In this document: positions 14,883-22,230 of the stretch, one piece after another
How positions within the stretch are numbered: the stretch's first letter is position 1
How the letters are laid out: the number at the start of each line of letters is the position of its first letter
Source: a virus
Virus record (IMG/VR): IMGVR_UViG_3300046007_003502
Location: 1-30,310 of that record
Reading direction: 5' to 3' (one strand)
DNA: 30,310 nt
Made by a program: the position numbers and the translations under genes
Notes under the pieces: model-generated
Databases searched by the model: none
The model's input: only the letters and a program-made list of their open reading frames with translations
What the model was told of the DNA's origin: nothing

Positions 14883-15723
14883 CCATCGGAATCGTTAATT
14901 CCGAAGCCTCACCCGTTTCATCTGAAATGAATGTGAATGTCATGTCCAAATCTGGTGCAATGTCCCTCATGTATGCCCTGAGTGCCCGTGAGTCCTGTGC
15001 AAACAATTCATTATCAACAAAGTTATTAACTACGGCACGTCCTTTTTCACCGTCAACCGCAGTAATAATGTGTTTCAATCGAGTTGTAAGCATCCTATCC
15101 ACACCACTACGATTAATTTGTTTTGTCATTGACTTTACTTCTTTGTCAATTTCATTCTCCACACCGTGTGTAAGAAGTCTGAAAGTAACAACTCGTTTCG
15201 ATTGTGGTAATTCGAAGTCAAATTCATTCTTACGTTGCTCGAATAGAGAATAATCCACCTCCTTGTGCTCTATTTGAGTCAAATCAATAGTGACTTTTTG
15301 TTTTGTTCCTGGTGAACTTGGGTCTTCGATTTGTACTGTGTAATCTTTACCATAACCTAAAATACGAGCGGCAACCATAATTGCATTCTTGTCACCGAGA
15401 TAAAGGTCATTATAATTAATCGGAGTGACGATGAGAGATTCAAATAACTTATCAAGAACAACACCTTGCTTGATAAGATTTTGAGATGTGAGAATATCTT
15501 CTTCCTTTGCAGTCATATATTTCATTTCCACAACACCTTCTGATAGAGGATGTCCTTCTGGGTAAAGTAAACCCTTTGATGGTAATGGTATAATTTCTGT
15601 TGGGAAGTTTGACTTTTTGGCGGCAAGTGGTTTGTGTTCTGCTATCAATTGAGCTTTCAACTCTGCATCTGATAGTGTTTCTCCACTATTCGGGATATTA
15701 TATCCCGTTGGTAATTGAGCCAT
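14854..15723 (-). CDS. gp26-like tail assembly / baseplate hub-associated protein (289 aa)
   Basis: The sequence has the hallmark stretch of the T4 gp26-type family: a disordered start, then LPSKGLLYPEGHPLSEGVVEMKYMT, AKEEDILTSQNLIKQG, VLDKLFESLIV, GDKNAIMVAARILGYG, and a C-terminal FFWPGT. T4 gp26 is classed as a baseplate hub subunit. The place here, between tail tube and tape measure with an overlapping second ORF, is that of tail assembly chaperones, so a chaperone role is my preferred inference. AGGA lies 7 nt before the ATG. The C-terminal codons for FFW coincide with the T7 slippery run, so most ribosomes would end here and a fraction would extend into the 80-aa frame. Confidence 0.85.
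   Translation of the reverse strand: MAQLPTGYNIPNSGETLSDAELKAQLIAEHKPLAAKKSNFPTEIIPLPSKGLLYPEGHPLSEGVVEMKYMTAKEEDILTSQNLIKQGVVLDKLFESLIVTPINYNDLYLGDKNAIMVAARILGYGKDYTVQIEDPSSPGTKQKVTIDLTQIEHKEVDYSLFEQRKNEFDFELPQSKRVVTFRLLTHGVENEIDKEVKSMTKQINRSGVDRMLTTRLKHIITAVDGEKGRAVVNNFVDNELFAQDSRALRAYMRDIAPDLDMTFTFISDETGEASELTIPMDVSFFWPGT
14868..14874 (-). other. Candidate programmed frameshift site (T7 run)
   Basis: On the minus strand the run reads GTG-TCC-TTT-TTT-TGG in the upstream frame, and CCT-TTT-TTT-GGC in the downstream frame. The seven T residues allow tRNA-Phe to re-pair perfectly after either a +1 or a -2 slip. The upstream-frame stop (TGA, 14856-14854) follows within four codons. No downstream pseudoknot was evaluated. 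Confidence 0.55.
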
Positions 15724-15764
15724 AACTAAATCCTAAAACTAAATGAAACAATATTGTTCGTATT

Positions 15765-15773
15765 AATAAATAT
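15765..15773 (-). promoter_or_regulatory. ATATTTATT box upstream of the gp26-like gene
   Basis: The minus strand reads ATATTTATT immediately after the hairpin that follows the tube gene, 42-50 nt before the ATG at 15723. It belongs to the recurrent box family. Confidence 0.55.
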
Positions 15774-15804
15774 GGGTATACCGAGATTTTTCCCGATATA
15801 CCCA
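15773..15804 (-). terminator. Hairpin after the tail tube gene
   Basis: The minus-strand RNA can form a 14-bp stem with an AAAA loop: UGGGUAUA pairs with UAUACCCA, and UCGGGA pairs with UCUCGG through two G-U wobbles. On the plus strand those two positions would be A-C mismatches, so the hairpin is better formed in the minus transcript. The following UAUUUAUUAAUA is only moderately U-rich, so it could be a weak terminator or an mRNA-stabilising/processing hairpin. Confidence 0.6.
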
Positions 15805-15823
15805 CTTTAATTTTTTCTATAAA

Positions 15824-16312
15824 TTAGAATTGTAGGATAGCGTAATCATATTCAAGTGTAAGTGAAATTTCAACAGGGTCGTCTGTACCCCAGTCCATTT
15901 CGCCCATACTTGTTGCCTGAATAAAGGCACCCTTCAAAGTCCATTCTTCAACCTTGTCACCAACAGGTCCAAGAGTATTGAATGTAATGTCTTTCTTATA
16001 GAAGTCTGAATAGCCATCACGACCTGTGACAGATTCGTGTGATAAACGAACCCACTCCATAACTGCCTGTGCAGCTGATGGTACGATTGGGTCATACAGC
16101 TTAATTGTTACTGGTTCCCACTTTGCTTTACCCTTAATCATTCTCTTTACGTTGATGTGTTCAAGAGTGATTGCGTTAAAGGTAACGTTCGGACGTGATG
16201 CACCTTTGATAAGGTAAGCAGGAACACCTTCGATATACATAATAAACCGGTTCGCAAGTTTCGGTTCATATGGGGTAAAGAAAATTTCGGTAGGATCGAG
16301 TAGTTCAGCCAT
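15824..16312 (-). CDS. Tail tube protein, gp19-like (162 aa)
   Basis: The length and pattern match T4 gp19-type tail tube proteins (163 aa in T4): an N-terminal FTPYEPKLANRFIMYIEGVPAYLIKGASRP, then strands around GKAKWEPVTIKLYDP, AAQAVMEWVR and a closing DWGTDDPVEISLTLEYDYA. The W-x-P-(V/I)-x-(I/L)-x-(L/F)-Y-D and 'D(W/Y)...ei.l.l.yd.a' features are typical of this family. GGAG lies 6 nt before the ATG and an ATATTTATAT box about 30 nt before it; a hairpin follows the stop. Separate signals and good codons fit a protein needed in many copies per virion. It assembles around the tape measure protein and is enclosed by the sheath. Confidence 0.95.
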   Translation of the reverse strand: MAELLDPTEIFFTPYEPKLANRFIMYIEGVPAYLIKGASRPNVTFNAITLEHINVKRMIKGKAKWEPVTIKLYDPIVPSAAQAVMEWVRLSHESVTGRDGYSDFYKKDITFNTLGPVGDKVEEWTLKGAFIQATSMGEMDWGTDDPVEISLTLEYDYAILQF

Positions 16313-16341
16313 TTATTTCTCCAAATTTAAAAATCTCTTTC

Positions 16342-16351
16342 ATATAAATAT
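16342..16351 (-). promoter_or_regulatory. ATATTTATAT box upstream of the tail tube gene
   Basis: The minus strand reads ATATTTATAT, 30-39 nt before the tube ATG, in the 55-nt gap after the 116-aa gene. It is one of four exact 10-base copies in the window. Confidence 0.6.
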
Positions 16352-16367
16352 AGTTCCAACGAGAAAA

Positions 16368-16718
16368 TCATCGTCCAAGCAGTTTTACAAATTTTTCAGT
16401 TTCTCTCATGAGCTTGGTTACTGATTTTCCTTGTCTATTGAAACCAAAGACACCTTTCATAAACTGTGACATTTGTGTAGATGTCAATGAATCTCCATTT
16501 TGACTGTCTTCCAAATCTGCTCTTAATTTTCTGAGTACAGATTCTGATTCATTTAATTCTTCAATAGAATCTTGAGTATAATCCAAAATTAATCCTATTG
16601 ATTGTTTTATTCGCGATACTTCTGATGGCGAATAAACATATGAGGTTCCTTCTTTTCTAAGTTCACTTAGAACTTTAGAAGCTTCTTTTAGTAGTTGTTC
16701 TCTTGATGATAGTTTCAT
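16368..16718 (-). CDS. Helical protein with capsid-targeting-like N-terminus (116 aa)
   Basis: It begins MKLSSREQLLKEA, closely similar to the N-terminus of the 200-aa protein at 28889-29491. The pattern is a short amphipathic helix ending L-x-E before Ala, as in T4 capsid-targeting sequences cut by the prohead protease gp21 after (L/I)-x-E. The rest is predominantly helical and charged with no cysteines or membrane segments, ending with a basic stretch (FNRQGKSVTKLMRETEKFVKLLGR). AAGGAG lies 6 nt before the ATG, one of the best SDs in the window. It sits between the sheath and tube genes, where T4 has no gene. Function unknown; an internal (encapsidated) protein is a reasonable hypothesis. 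Confidence 0.75.
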   Translation of the reverse strand: MKLSSREQLLKEASKVLSELRKEGTSYVYSPSEVSRIKQSIGLILDYTQDSIEELNESESVLRKLRADLEDSQNGDSLTSTQMSQFMKGVFGFNRQGKSVTKLMRETEKFVKLLGR

Positions 16719-16740
16719 TTTTATCTCCTTTTATAAAATT

Positions 16741-16762
16741 GGGGAGTATATTTCAACTCCCC
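16741..16762 (-). terminator. Hairpin after the tail sheath gene
   Basis: A 7-bp GC-rich stem (GGGGAGT with ACTCCCC) encloses an 8-nt loop, followed on the minus strand by AATTTTATAAAA. It lies 12 nt after the sheath stop and just before the SD of the 116-aa gene. The U tract is imperfect, so partial termination or 3'-end stabilisation is likely. This is the only gap of 45 nt or more without a clear ATATTTATAT box. Confidence 0.55.
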
Positions 16763-16774
16763 CCGATTATTTCA

Positions 16775-19216
16775 TTAGGCACCTGGGAATGCCGCACCTG
16801 TTGATTGAATGTTGAAGTCAAGAATGATGAATTCAGCAGTCTTCGCAGGTTGTAAGAACAATTGACCATAAAGAATGTTACGGTCGATGATGTCAGGCGT
16901 ATTATTTGACTCATCCATGATAACGCGGAAGGCATAAAGACCTTGACGTTGTTGGATTGACTCAAGATAAGGAGTAACGATGTTTAAGAATCTTGTACGT
17001 GTTTGTGTTGTATTTTGTTCGAACACAAGGTAACGTGTAGCAGAAGCAATAAACTTCTTAGCTGCAATCAAGAGACGACGAACATTGATACGGTCAAGAG
17101 CAGATGGCTTACCTTGAAGTGTCTTCTGACCCCATACACATACTCCTGTTGATGGGAATACTGCGATTGGGTTGATTCTAGCATCGTATAAGTCATCACG
17201 TTCTGTTTGTGTCAAACGTGTCTTAACTTCAACAACTTCTGTAAGACCACCACGATTCAAACCAGCAGGAGCGAACCATTCAGCAGATACACGGTCATTG
17301 AAAGCCATAACACCTGGAAGAACAACTGAAGGTGGAACCCAAACTGGCTTGTTACGTTCGAAGTCAATAACCTTGACCCACGGATAGTAAGTTGCTGCGT
17401 AGTTTGTATCGAGACCTTCAACTGTTGAAACAGCTGTTGCGATGTTATCGTTGATACCAACTGTGTCCATCACATAGAAAGCATCACCACGGTCTTCACA
17501 CATATCCTTTGCATATGTTGTGATTGGTGAATGTAATGAGTGGAGAACACCCGGTGTTACCAACATATTGATGTCAAACTCATCAGAGTTAGAAATCGTA
17601 TCAAGTGCCTTCTTATATGATGTATAACCAGCGGCAGAAGTTGTTGAGATGTCAAATCCTTGAGTATTTCCTGCCTCGATGTATGCACCGGTCTTCTTTT
17701 GAAGATGTGGCTTGTGTCCATCAAATCCGCCTTGGAATGGAACCATGAACTTACGAGAATCAACTGATGTGTTCGTTGTAAGATTGATAGAACCAGTATA
17801 AGGAGATGTTGAAGATGGATAACTTGCACCAACATTCTGATTGAAGTCGCTCAAATAGAAGTCAACATTTGAACCAGTTGTTGATTGACTTGCTGGAATT
17901 GGACGGAGATAGTTAAAGTTATCTGTTCCGCTGAAATCATAGCTGAATCCGTAATATACACGACGGTTATAAGCTCCACCAGATGTTTGGTCTGATACGA
18001 AAGAAGCAGCACTTGGTTGTGTGAAGTCATCAGGGATTGGTGATGTTAGAGCACGGAATCCAAACGGTACAAGTGTTTGTGATATAGCTCCATTTGCAAC
18101 TGCATCTGTTACTTCAACACGAACATACTTTGACTTGTTAGAGTAATCACCGTTAACAACAACCTTACCTTCAGATGTGATTGTTACATATCTATCACCG
18201 ATTACACGAGCGATATAACGTGGTGAGTTCGGGTCAAGGTTACACTTGAATGATTCAACAACATTTGGACGAAGGTCGTCATCTTCATATGTAAATGGTG
18301 AACTATAAACCTTTGATTGGTCTACATAACGAATGATAACATCAAAGTCACCATATTCAGAACCAGCGATTGTACCAGCTGGACGAATGTTAGCGATACC
18401 GACCTTAACTTCATAGTTTGCATGAACACCGTGTGAAAGTGTTGCGAATCGGAAGAGATTTGTTGAAGCAGCACCGACCTTTTGTGAAGTGATATATGGT
18501 GTAAATGCTTCGAGATAATCATCTGTGAAGTCCCATGATACAGGGTTTGCAGAACCTGTTTGAATTTCAACGATAGATGCAGGGTCTGCGGCTAATGATG
18601 CAGATGCTGCTTTGGTGAAAGCAACATAGTTATAAACTGCGTGAGTTCCGTATGCACCATATCCGTAAAGGTCACCGATAAATGCGGTGCTTTCAGGATT
18701 GATAGACGCACTAAATGCAGTTCCGTTTTCACTGATAGCCTGACCTGTGAAGGCAGATGTGTCTGTTGTAAACCCACCAGAAACAGTAAGAACAAATGAA
18801 CCACTTGCATTTGATGCTAATGATGAACTAGCAAATAATGAATCTGCATCGGCATTTGTAACTACGAATGTAGGATGAAGAACGGAAATTAACCGTCTTC
18901 CGTATGAACCACTTGCAACAAGTGCAATTGGATGTTTAAGGGAATAACCGCCTGAACCAAGAACACGAACGATAGTTGCACTACCGGCGTTGTTAAGATA
19001 GTTCTTAGCGGTGTATGGTAGGTATGATTGTTCATATCCACCACCAAATCTTGTTACGAAATCGTTGTATCCTTCAACTACCGTAGGAACAAATGCCGGT
19101 CCTTTGAGTGTTGGGCCTATAAGAGCCGCACCAATTGCACCGATTCCTTGTGGTAGGAATGAAAGATCCTTTTCGACCGTAAACACGCCAGGACTTACAA
19201 TTCTTTCATTAGCCAC
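16775..19216 (-). CDS. Contractile tail sheath protein, gp18-like (813 aa)
   Basis: The C-terminal half has the clear sheath family signature. This includes KPVWVPPSVVLPGVMAFND, (R/S)AEWFAPAGLNRG, DDLYDARINPIAVFPSTGVCVWGQKTLQ, LDRINVRRLLIAAKKFI and a final ...EFIILDFNIQSTGAAFPGA, known from T4 gp18 and other contractile sheaths. The N-terminus (SPGVFTVEKDLSFLP) is the usual strand-exchange arm. It is longer than T4 gp18 (659 aa), mainly through Ser/Ala/Gly-rich insertions at about 110-215 and 340-520, probably surface domains. The start is GTG at 19216 with GGAG upstream. An ATATTTATAT box lies 36-45 nt before the start. Codons look more GC-rich and regular than in neighbours, fitting high expression. 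Confidence 0.96.
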   Translation of the reverse strand: MANERIVSPGVFTVEKDLSFLPQGIGAIGAALIGPTLKGPAFVPTVVEGYNDFVTRFGGGYEQSYLPYTAKNYLNNAGSATIVRVLGSGGYSLKHPIALVASGSYGRRLISVLHPTFVVTNADADSLFASSSLASNASGSFVLTVSGGFTTDTSAFTGQAISENGTAFSASINPESTAFIGDLYGYGAYGTHAVYNYVAFTKAASASLAADPASIVEIQTGSANPVSWDFTDDYLEAFTPYITSQKVGAASTNLFRFATLSHGVHANYEVKVGIANIRPAGTIAGSEYGDFDVIIRYVDQSKVYSSPFTYEDDDLRPNVVESFKCNLDPNSPRYIARVIGDRYVTITSEGKVVVNGDYSNKSKYVRVEVTDAVANGAISQTLVPFGFRALTSPIPDDFTQPSAASFVSDQTSGGAYNRRVYYGFSYDFSGTDNFNYLRPIPASQSTTGSNVDFYLSDFNQNVGASYPSSTSPYTGSINLTTNTSVDSRKFMVPFQGGFDGHKPHLQKKTGAYIEAGNTQGFDISTTSAAGYTSYKKALDTISNSDEFDINMLVTPGVLHSLHSPITTYAKDMCEDRGDAFYVMDTVGINDNIATAVSTVEGLDTNYAATYYPWVKVIDFERNKPVWVPPSVVLPGVMAFNDRVSAEWFAPAGLNRGGLTEVVEVKTRLTQTERDDLYDARINPIAVFPSTGVCVWGQKTLQGKPSALDRINVRRLLIAAKKFIASATRYLVFEQNTTQTRTRFLNIVTPYLESIQQRQGLYAFRVIMDESNNTPDIIDRNILYGQLFLQPAKTAEFIILDFNIQSTGAAFPGA

Positions 19217-19251
19217 TATTTATCTCCAAAAAAATGATATAATCGTCTCTG

Positions 19252-19261
19252 ATATAAATAT
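19252..19261 (-). promoter_or_regulatory. ATATTTATAT box upstream of the sheath gene
   Basis: The minus strand reads ATATTTATAT, 36-45 nt before the GTG start of the sheath gene, in a 62-nt gap. It is an exact 10-base copy of the recurrent box. Confidence 0.6.
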
Positions 19262-19278
19262 AGTCAAAAAAATCCAAA

Positions 19279-19563
19279 TTATTGACCAGACGAAATAAAT
19301 CTTCCGGAATCTAAATCAAGTACACCATCTCCATACTTTTCATTAAGATTACGAACCAATTCTTGTTCTTTCTTCTGTAATTCATCATATGTTGAAAATA
19401 AACTGGCACGTAGTTCTTTGACATCTGCCAATCTCTTTTCCAAAAGATGTAATTCTACTTCAACCTGACCTATTTGAGCTGTGGTCGTGGCGTAGTTTGA
19501 TTGGAGTTCTTTTACGGACTCAATATCCGTCTGTTCAAATTCTTTTCCAACTTCTTCTGACAT
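19279..19563 (-). CDS. Small coiled-coil protein (94 aa)
   Basis: Residues about 15-75 form a heptad-like helix (TTAQIGQVEVELHLLEKRLADVK..., LQKKEQELVRNLNEK), followed by a short conserved-looking tail YGDGVLDLDSGRFI. Homologues with a similar helix plus 'GxGxLDLxSGxF' ending seem to occur in structural regions of environmental myoviruses (from memory). AGAGG lies 5 nt before the ATG and an ATATTTATAT box 34-43 nt before it. It lies between the gp15-like and sheath genes, where T4 has the terminase genes 16 and 17, so those genes must be elsewhere. Possible scaffold or chaperone; unproven. Confidence 0.8.
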   Translation of the reverse strand: MSEEVGKEFEQTDIESVKELQSNYATTTAQIGQVEVELHLLEKRLADVKELRASLFSTYDELQKKEQELVRNLNEKYGDGVLDLDSGRFISSGQ

Positions 19564-19596
19564 AAAAACCTCTTATTAAGTAATAAAACATTATAC

Positions 19597-19606
19597 ATAT
19601 AAATAT
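19597..19606 (-). promoter_or_regulatory. ATATTTATAT box upstream of the coiled-coil gene
   Basis: The minus strand reads ACATATTTATATGT, an almost perfect palindrome around the recurrent box, 34-43 nt before the ATG at 19563 and just before the end of the gp15-like gene's gap. Confidence 0.6.
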
Positions 19607-19608
19607 GT

Positions 19609-20538
19609 TTAAATTTCCGTAGTGTATACGTCTGGACTTCTTCCTATTGATTTATCCGTAAATGAATCATTTGGTGTTCCGTTTGAATCATATTCAGTCC
19701 AAAGACCAAATTCACTTTCAGCACCAAAGGCAATCTTATTTGGACCCACCACTCGTTTTGTTGTAACTTCTGTGGCAATATTCTTCGGTAATAAGTAACC
19801 ATGTACTGTTAATTGAAAGTTTGCTCTTACTAAACGATCTTGACCAGTTGTATTTGAATCCTCCATTGTTAGAGAATCTATCATAGTTGCAAACTTAAAG
19901 AAGTTTTTATCGCCAAATGATTTACCACCATAATATACAAAATTTTCTATTATGTGATTCAGTTGGCTTTGATATTCTGTCCATAAAATAAAATCATATG
20001 TAACATCAACATAGTCAGGTATAGGGGTTACAAAATACTCTTGTGGTTTCTTCGTTGCATATAATGTAGAGAACCTGTCATATGGTGACATCTTTGAATA
20101 CTTTTGTTTCATAACGTAAGCAAGTTGATTTGTTGTTGCAACCTTATTCCTACGAAGTTCTTGTTTCATATTCACACCGGAACGTCTGAATGTAATAAGG
20201 GGGACTAATGTTTTTCCTTTCTTATCTTTCAGATACCCGTTTCTTTGGATTGATGTCCATTTTTCTGAGTTGGCATAAAGAGTTGGTACTTCTATCGTTT
20301 CACCATTATCTTCCACCTTTAATTGCATTGTTTGGTCTATAAACGATTTTACTGCAAAGTCAATATCATAAAGTGTTACACCGAGACTTCTTGTCTTATC
20401 CTTATCTCTACGAACTTGTGTATGACGTGCCTGTCCTAAATCTATTCTAGGATTTTGTTCTGAATTACGGTCATCAATAAATGAGTCACGAGTTCTTTTT
20501 ATTGGTGATTTACGATATGGAGATGAGTTTTGTGGCAT
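19609..20538 (-). CDS. Tail completion / sheath stabiliser-like protein, gp15 position (309 aa)
   Basis: After a basic, disordered start (about 1-45), the protein has motifs LGVTLYDIDFAVKSFID, KWTSIQRNGYLKDKKGK, LVPLITFRRSG, PYDRFSTLYATKKP, YFVTPIPDYVDVTYDFILWTEY and RANFQLTVHGYLLP. These recall a virion protein family of T4-like environmental phages. Length and order (after two neck-like genes, before the sheath) agree with T4 gp15 (272 aa), which caps the tail and binds the neck. Direct similarity to gp15 cannot be shown by eye, so the assignment is by position. The start overlaps the stop of the upstream gene (TAATG), showing translational coupling. Confidence 0.65.
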   Translation of the reverse strand: MPQNSSPYRKSPIKRTRDSFIDDRNSEQNPRIDLGQARHTQVRRDKDKTRSLGVTLYDIDFAVKSFIDQTMQLKVEDNGETIEVPTLYANSEKWTSIQRNGYLKDKKGKTLVPLITFRRSGVNMKQELRRNKVATTNQLAYVMKQKYSKMSPYDRFSTLYATKKPQEYFVTPIPDYVDVTYDFILWTEYQSQLNHIIENFVYYGGKSFGDKNFFKFATMIDSLTMEDSNTTGQDRLVRANFQLTVHGYLLPKNIATEVTTKRVVGPNKIAFGAESEFGLWTEYDSNGTPNDSFTDKSIGRSPDVYTTEI

Positions 20539-21065
20539 TAGATATTATCTGGTAAATTGTTACTTTCTAAAATTCTTGGAGCAGAACGTATCTCTTCAAC
20601 ATGAATACGTGAACGTCTTGTCAAGTGTGTATTGGCTATAATAGAAACGTTATGACCCCATCTTTCGGTTGCAAAAGAATAATCAGGATTCTTACCACCG
20701 AAGTATTGATTTTCAAGTATTGTATCTACTTCCCAGTATTCTCCGTTATATTCGATTACATCACCAACTTCAACATAAGTTTCAACTTCTTTTAAGAGTT
20801 CACGAATAAATCCAAAATCACAATTCTGATTGTAATCCTGTCCAAATTCAGTTCCCTCGTAAGTTTGTTCTTGACGATTGATTAACGATGGTATCTTAAT
20901 AGGTTGTAAGTAAACTTTCTTATCTGATTCATCATACAGATTTGTTTTTGTGTTTTCTAATGAAAGTTTATACAAACCAACTTCTGTATCTATAATGTCC
21001 ACAATCAATTCCATGTTCAGTTTATGAACCAAAGAAGCATCCCGTTGTCCGTGAAATAATGGCAT
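20538..21065 (-). CDS. Neck protein, gp14 position (175 aa)
   Basis: A mostly beta protein with segments HKLNMELIVDIIDTEVGLYKL, VEVGDVIEYNGEYWEVDTI and FATERWGHNVSIIANTHLTRRSR. The 'GDVIEYNGEYWEV' turn followed by a strand is common in head-tail joining proteins. AGGA lies 7 nt before the ATG, and the gene is 4 nt after the gp13-like gene and overlaps the start of the gp15-like gene by one base. By order it corresponds to T4 neck protein gp14 (256 aa) but is shorter. Probable role: head-tail connector. Confidence 0.6.
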   Translation of the reverse strand: MPLFHGQRDASLVHKLNMELIVDIIDTEVGLYKLSLENTKTNLYDESDKKVYLQPIKIPSLINRQEQTYEGTEFGQDYNQNCDFGFIRELLKEVETYVEVGDVIEYNGEYWEVDTILENQYFGGKNPDYSFATERWGHNVSIIANTHLTRRSRIHVEEIRSAPRILESNNLPDNI

Positions 21066-21069
21066 CGGT

Positions 21070-22221
21070 TTATCCTATGTAGATTTTTAAAGGAGTTGCG
21101 TTCAATGAAACATTTAATGATTCTACCTCTGCACGTTTTGCTTCAAGAAGTTTAGAACGAGTCATTGTATCTAACATAGTTCTTAATTGTTCTACAAGAG
21201 ATTGTTTTTCGGTAGCAGCTGATGACAGTAGGTCTGCAGCATTAAGTGTTGTTTCTCCGTTTGGAATTGGTATACTTCCATACTTACCACGAACATATCC
21301 TAACATTTCTTTTGCTAGAGCTAAACCATACGTGTATATCCAACTCTTACCAACAGAGTTTATCTTTGAATAAACCATAAAGTCATACGGAGCATTTGAC
21401 ATATCAGATACCAATCCTGTAACACCAGATCCAGAAATTGGTTGGTTTTTTAAAGGATTGGAACGTTCTTCTTTTACAATATACTCAATCCAAAGTTTAA
21501 AGTCTCTGACAGGTATTGGAAATATACGAAGTTCATTGTTGATTATTTCAAATGAATATGAGGACTTTCTCATCATATCGTTGAATTCAATTGCCTGAAC
21601 ACGAAGTAAGTCAGCATACATAGGCATCAACATGAATGATACACCTGTTGAGTATGCACCGAATCCAAATGTATCTAACATCGCTTGATTACCCAAGTAT
21701 GGGTCATAGAAACGAATAGATGCTGGTGGTGCATAGTGATGAACCTTCTTAATTTCAATAGAACCAGTTGGTTTATACACATCACGAATAAGACTATCTA
21801 AATTATATCTCTGTCTATTTTCAGTTACATCAATTGAAGCAGAATAGAAAGTAACGTTACCGTTTGTAAATGTTTCCGAACCATACTCTGTTGCCAATTG
21901 AATTAGACCACCCATGTTCGTTGAAACATTTTGGTGAGTCAAGTTATTGTCAACTGGTGTTCCCATAATACTCAATAAATTCTGTTGAATATTAAATTGG
22001 TTTACATTGTAGGAGTATTCGTATATCGCCTCTTCAAAGCAAGCATAGAAGTTTACATCTTGTAATTCAACATCTACTATTGGATAACCCAATCTTTTAG
22101 CACACCAATCTGCAAATGCATCAATATCTGATTGAAATCCAGCATCAGAATCGAATGTTCCGAACGGTGTACTACCTGTTGTAAAACTTGAACTACCAGG
22201 CCATATAGGAATCTCGGTCAT
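21070..22221 (-). CDS. Neck / head-completion protein, gp13 position (383 aa)
   Basis: The N-terminal part has FADWCAKRLGYPIVDVELQDVNFYACFEEAIYEYSYNVNQF, the pattern of head-tail connector proteins in which a helix bundle follows a 'LGxPxxxVEL' start. A middle beta region (IKKVHHYAPPASIRFYDPYLG; FEIINNELRIFPIP) follows, then a long helix (AATEKQSLVEQLRTMLDTMTRSKLLEAKRAEVESL). T4 gp13 is 309 aa and this gene has the same place upstream of gp14- and gp15-like genes. It is preceded by AAGAG and lies 9 nt after phoH. Assignment rests on order plus general resemblance. Confidence 0.7.
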   Translation of the reverse strand: MTEIPIWPGSSSFTTGSTPFGTFDSDAGFQSDIDAFADWCAKRLGYPIVDVELQDVNFYACFEEAIYEYSYNVNQFNIQQNLLSIMGTPVDNNLTHQNVSTNMGGLIQLATEYGSETFTNGNVTFYSASIDVTENRQRYNLDSLIRDVYKPTGSIEIKKVHHYAPPASIRFYDPYLGNQAMLDTFGFGAYSTGVSFMLMPMYADLLRVQAIEFNDMMRKSSYSFEIINNELRIFPIPVRDFKLWIEYIVKEERSNPLKNQPISGSGVTGLVSDMSNAPYDFMVYSKINSVGKSWIYTYGLALAKEMLGYVRGKYGSIPIPNGETTLNAADLLSSAATEKQSLVEQLRTMLDTMTRSKLLEAKRAEVESLNVSLNATPLKIYIG

Positions 22222-22230
22222 TTATTTCTC

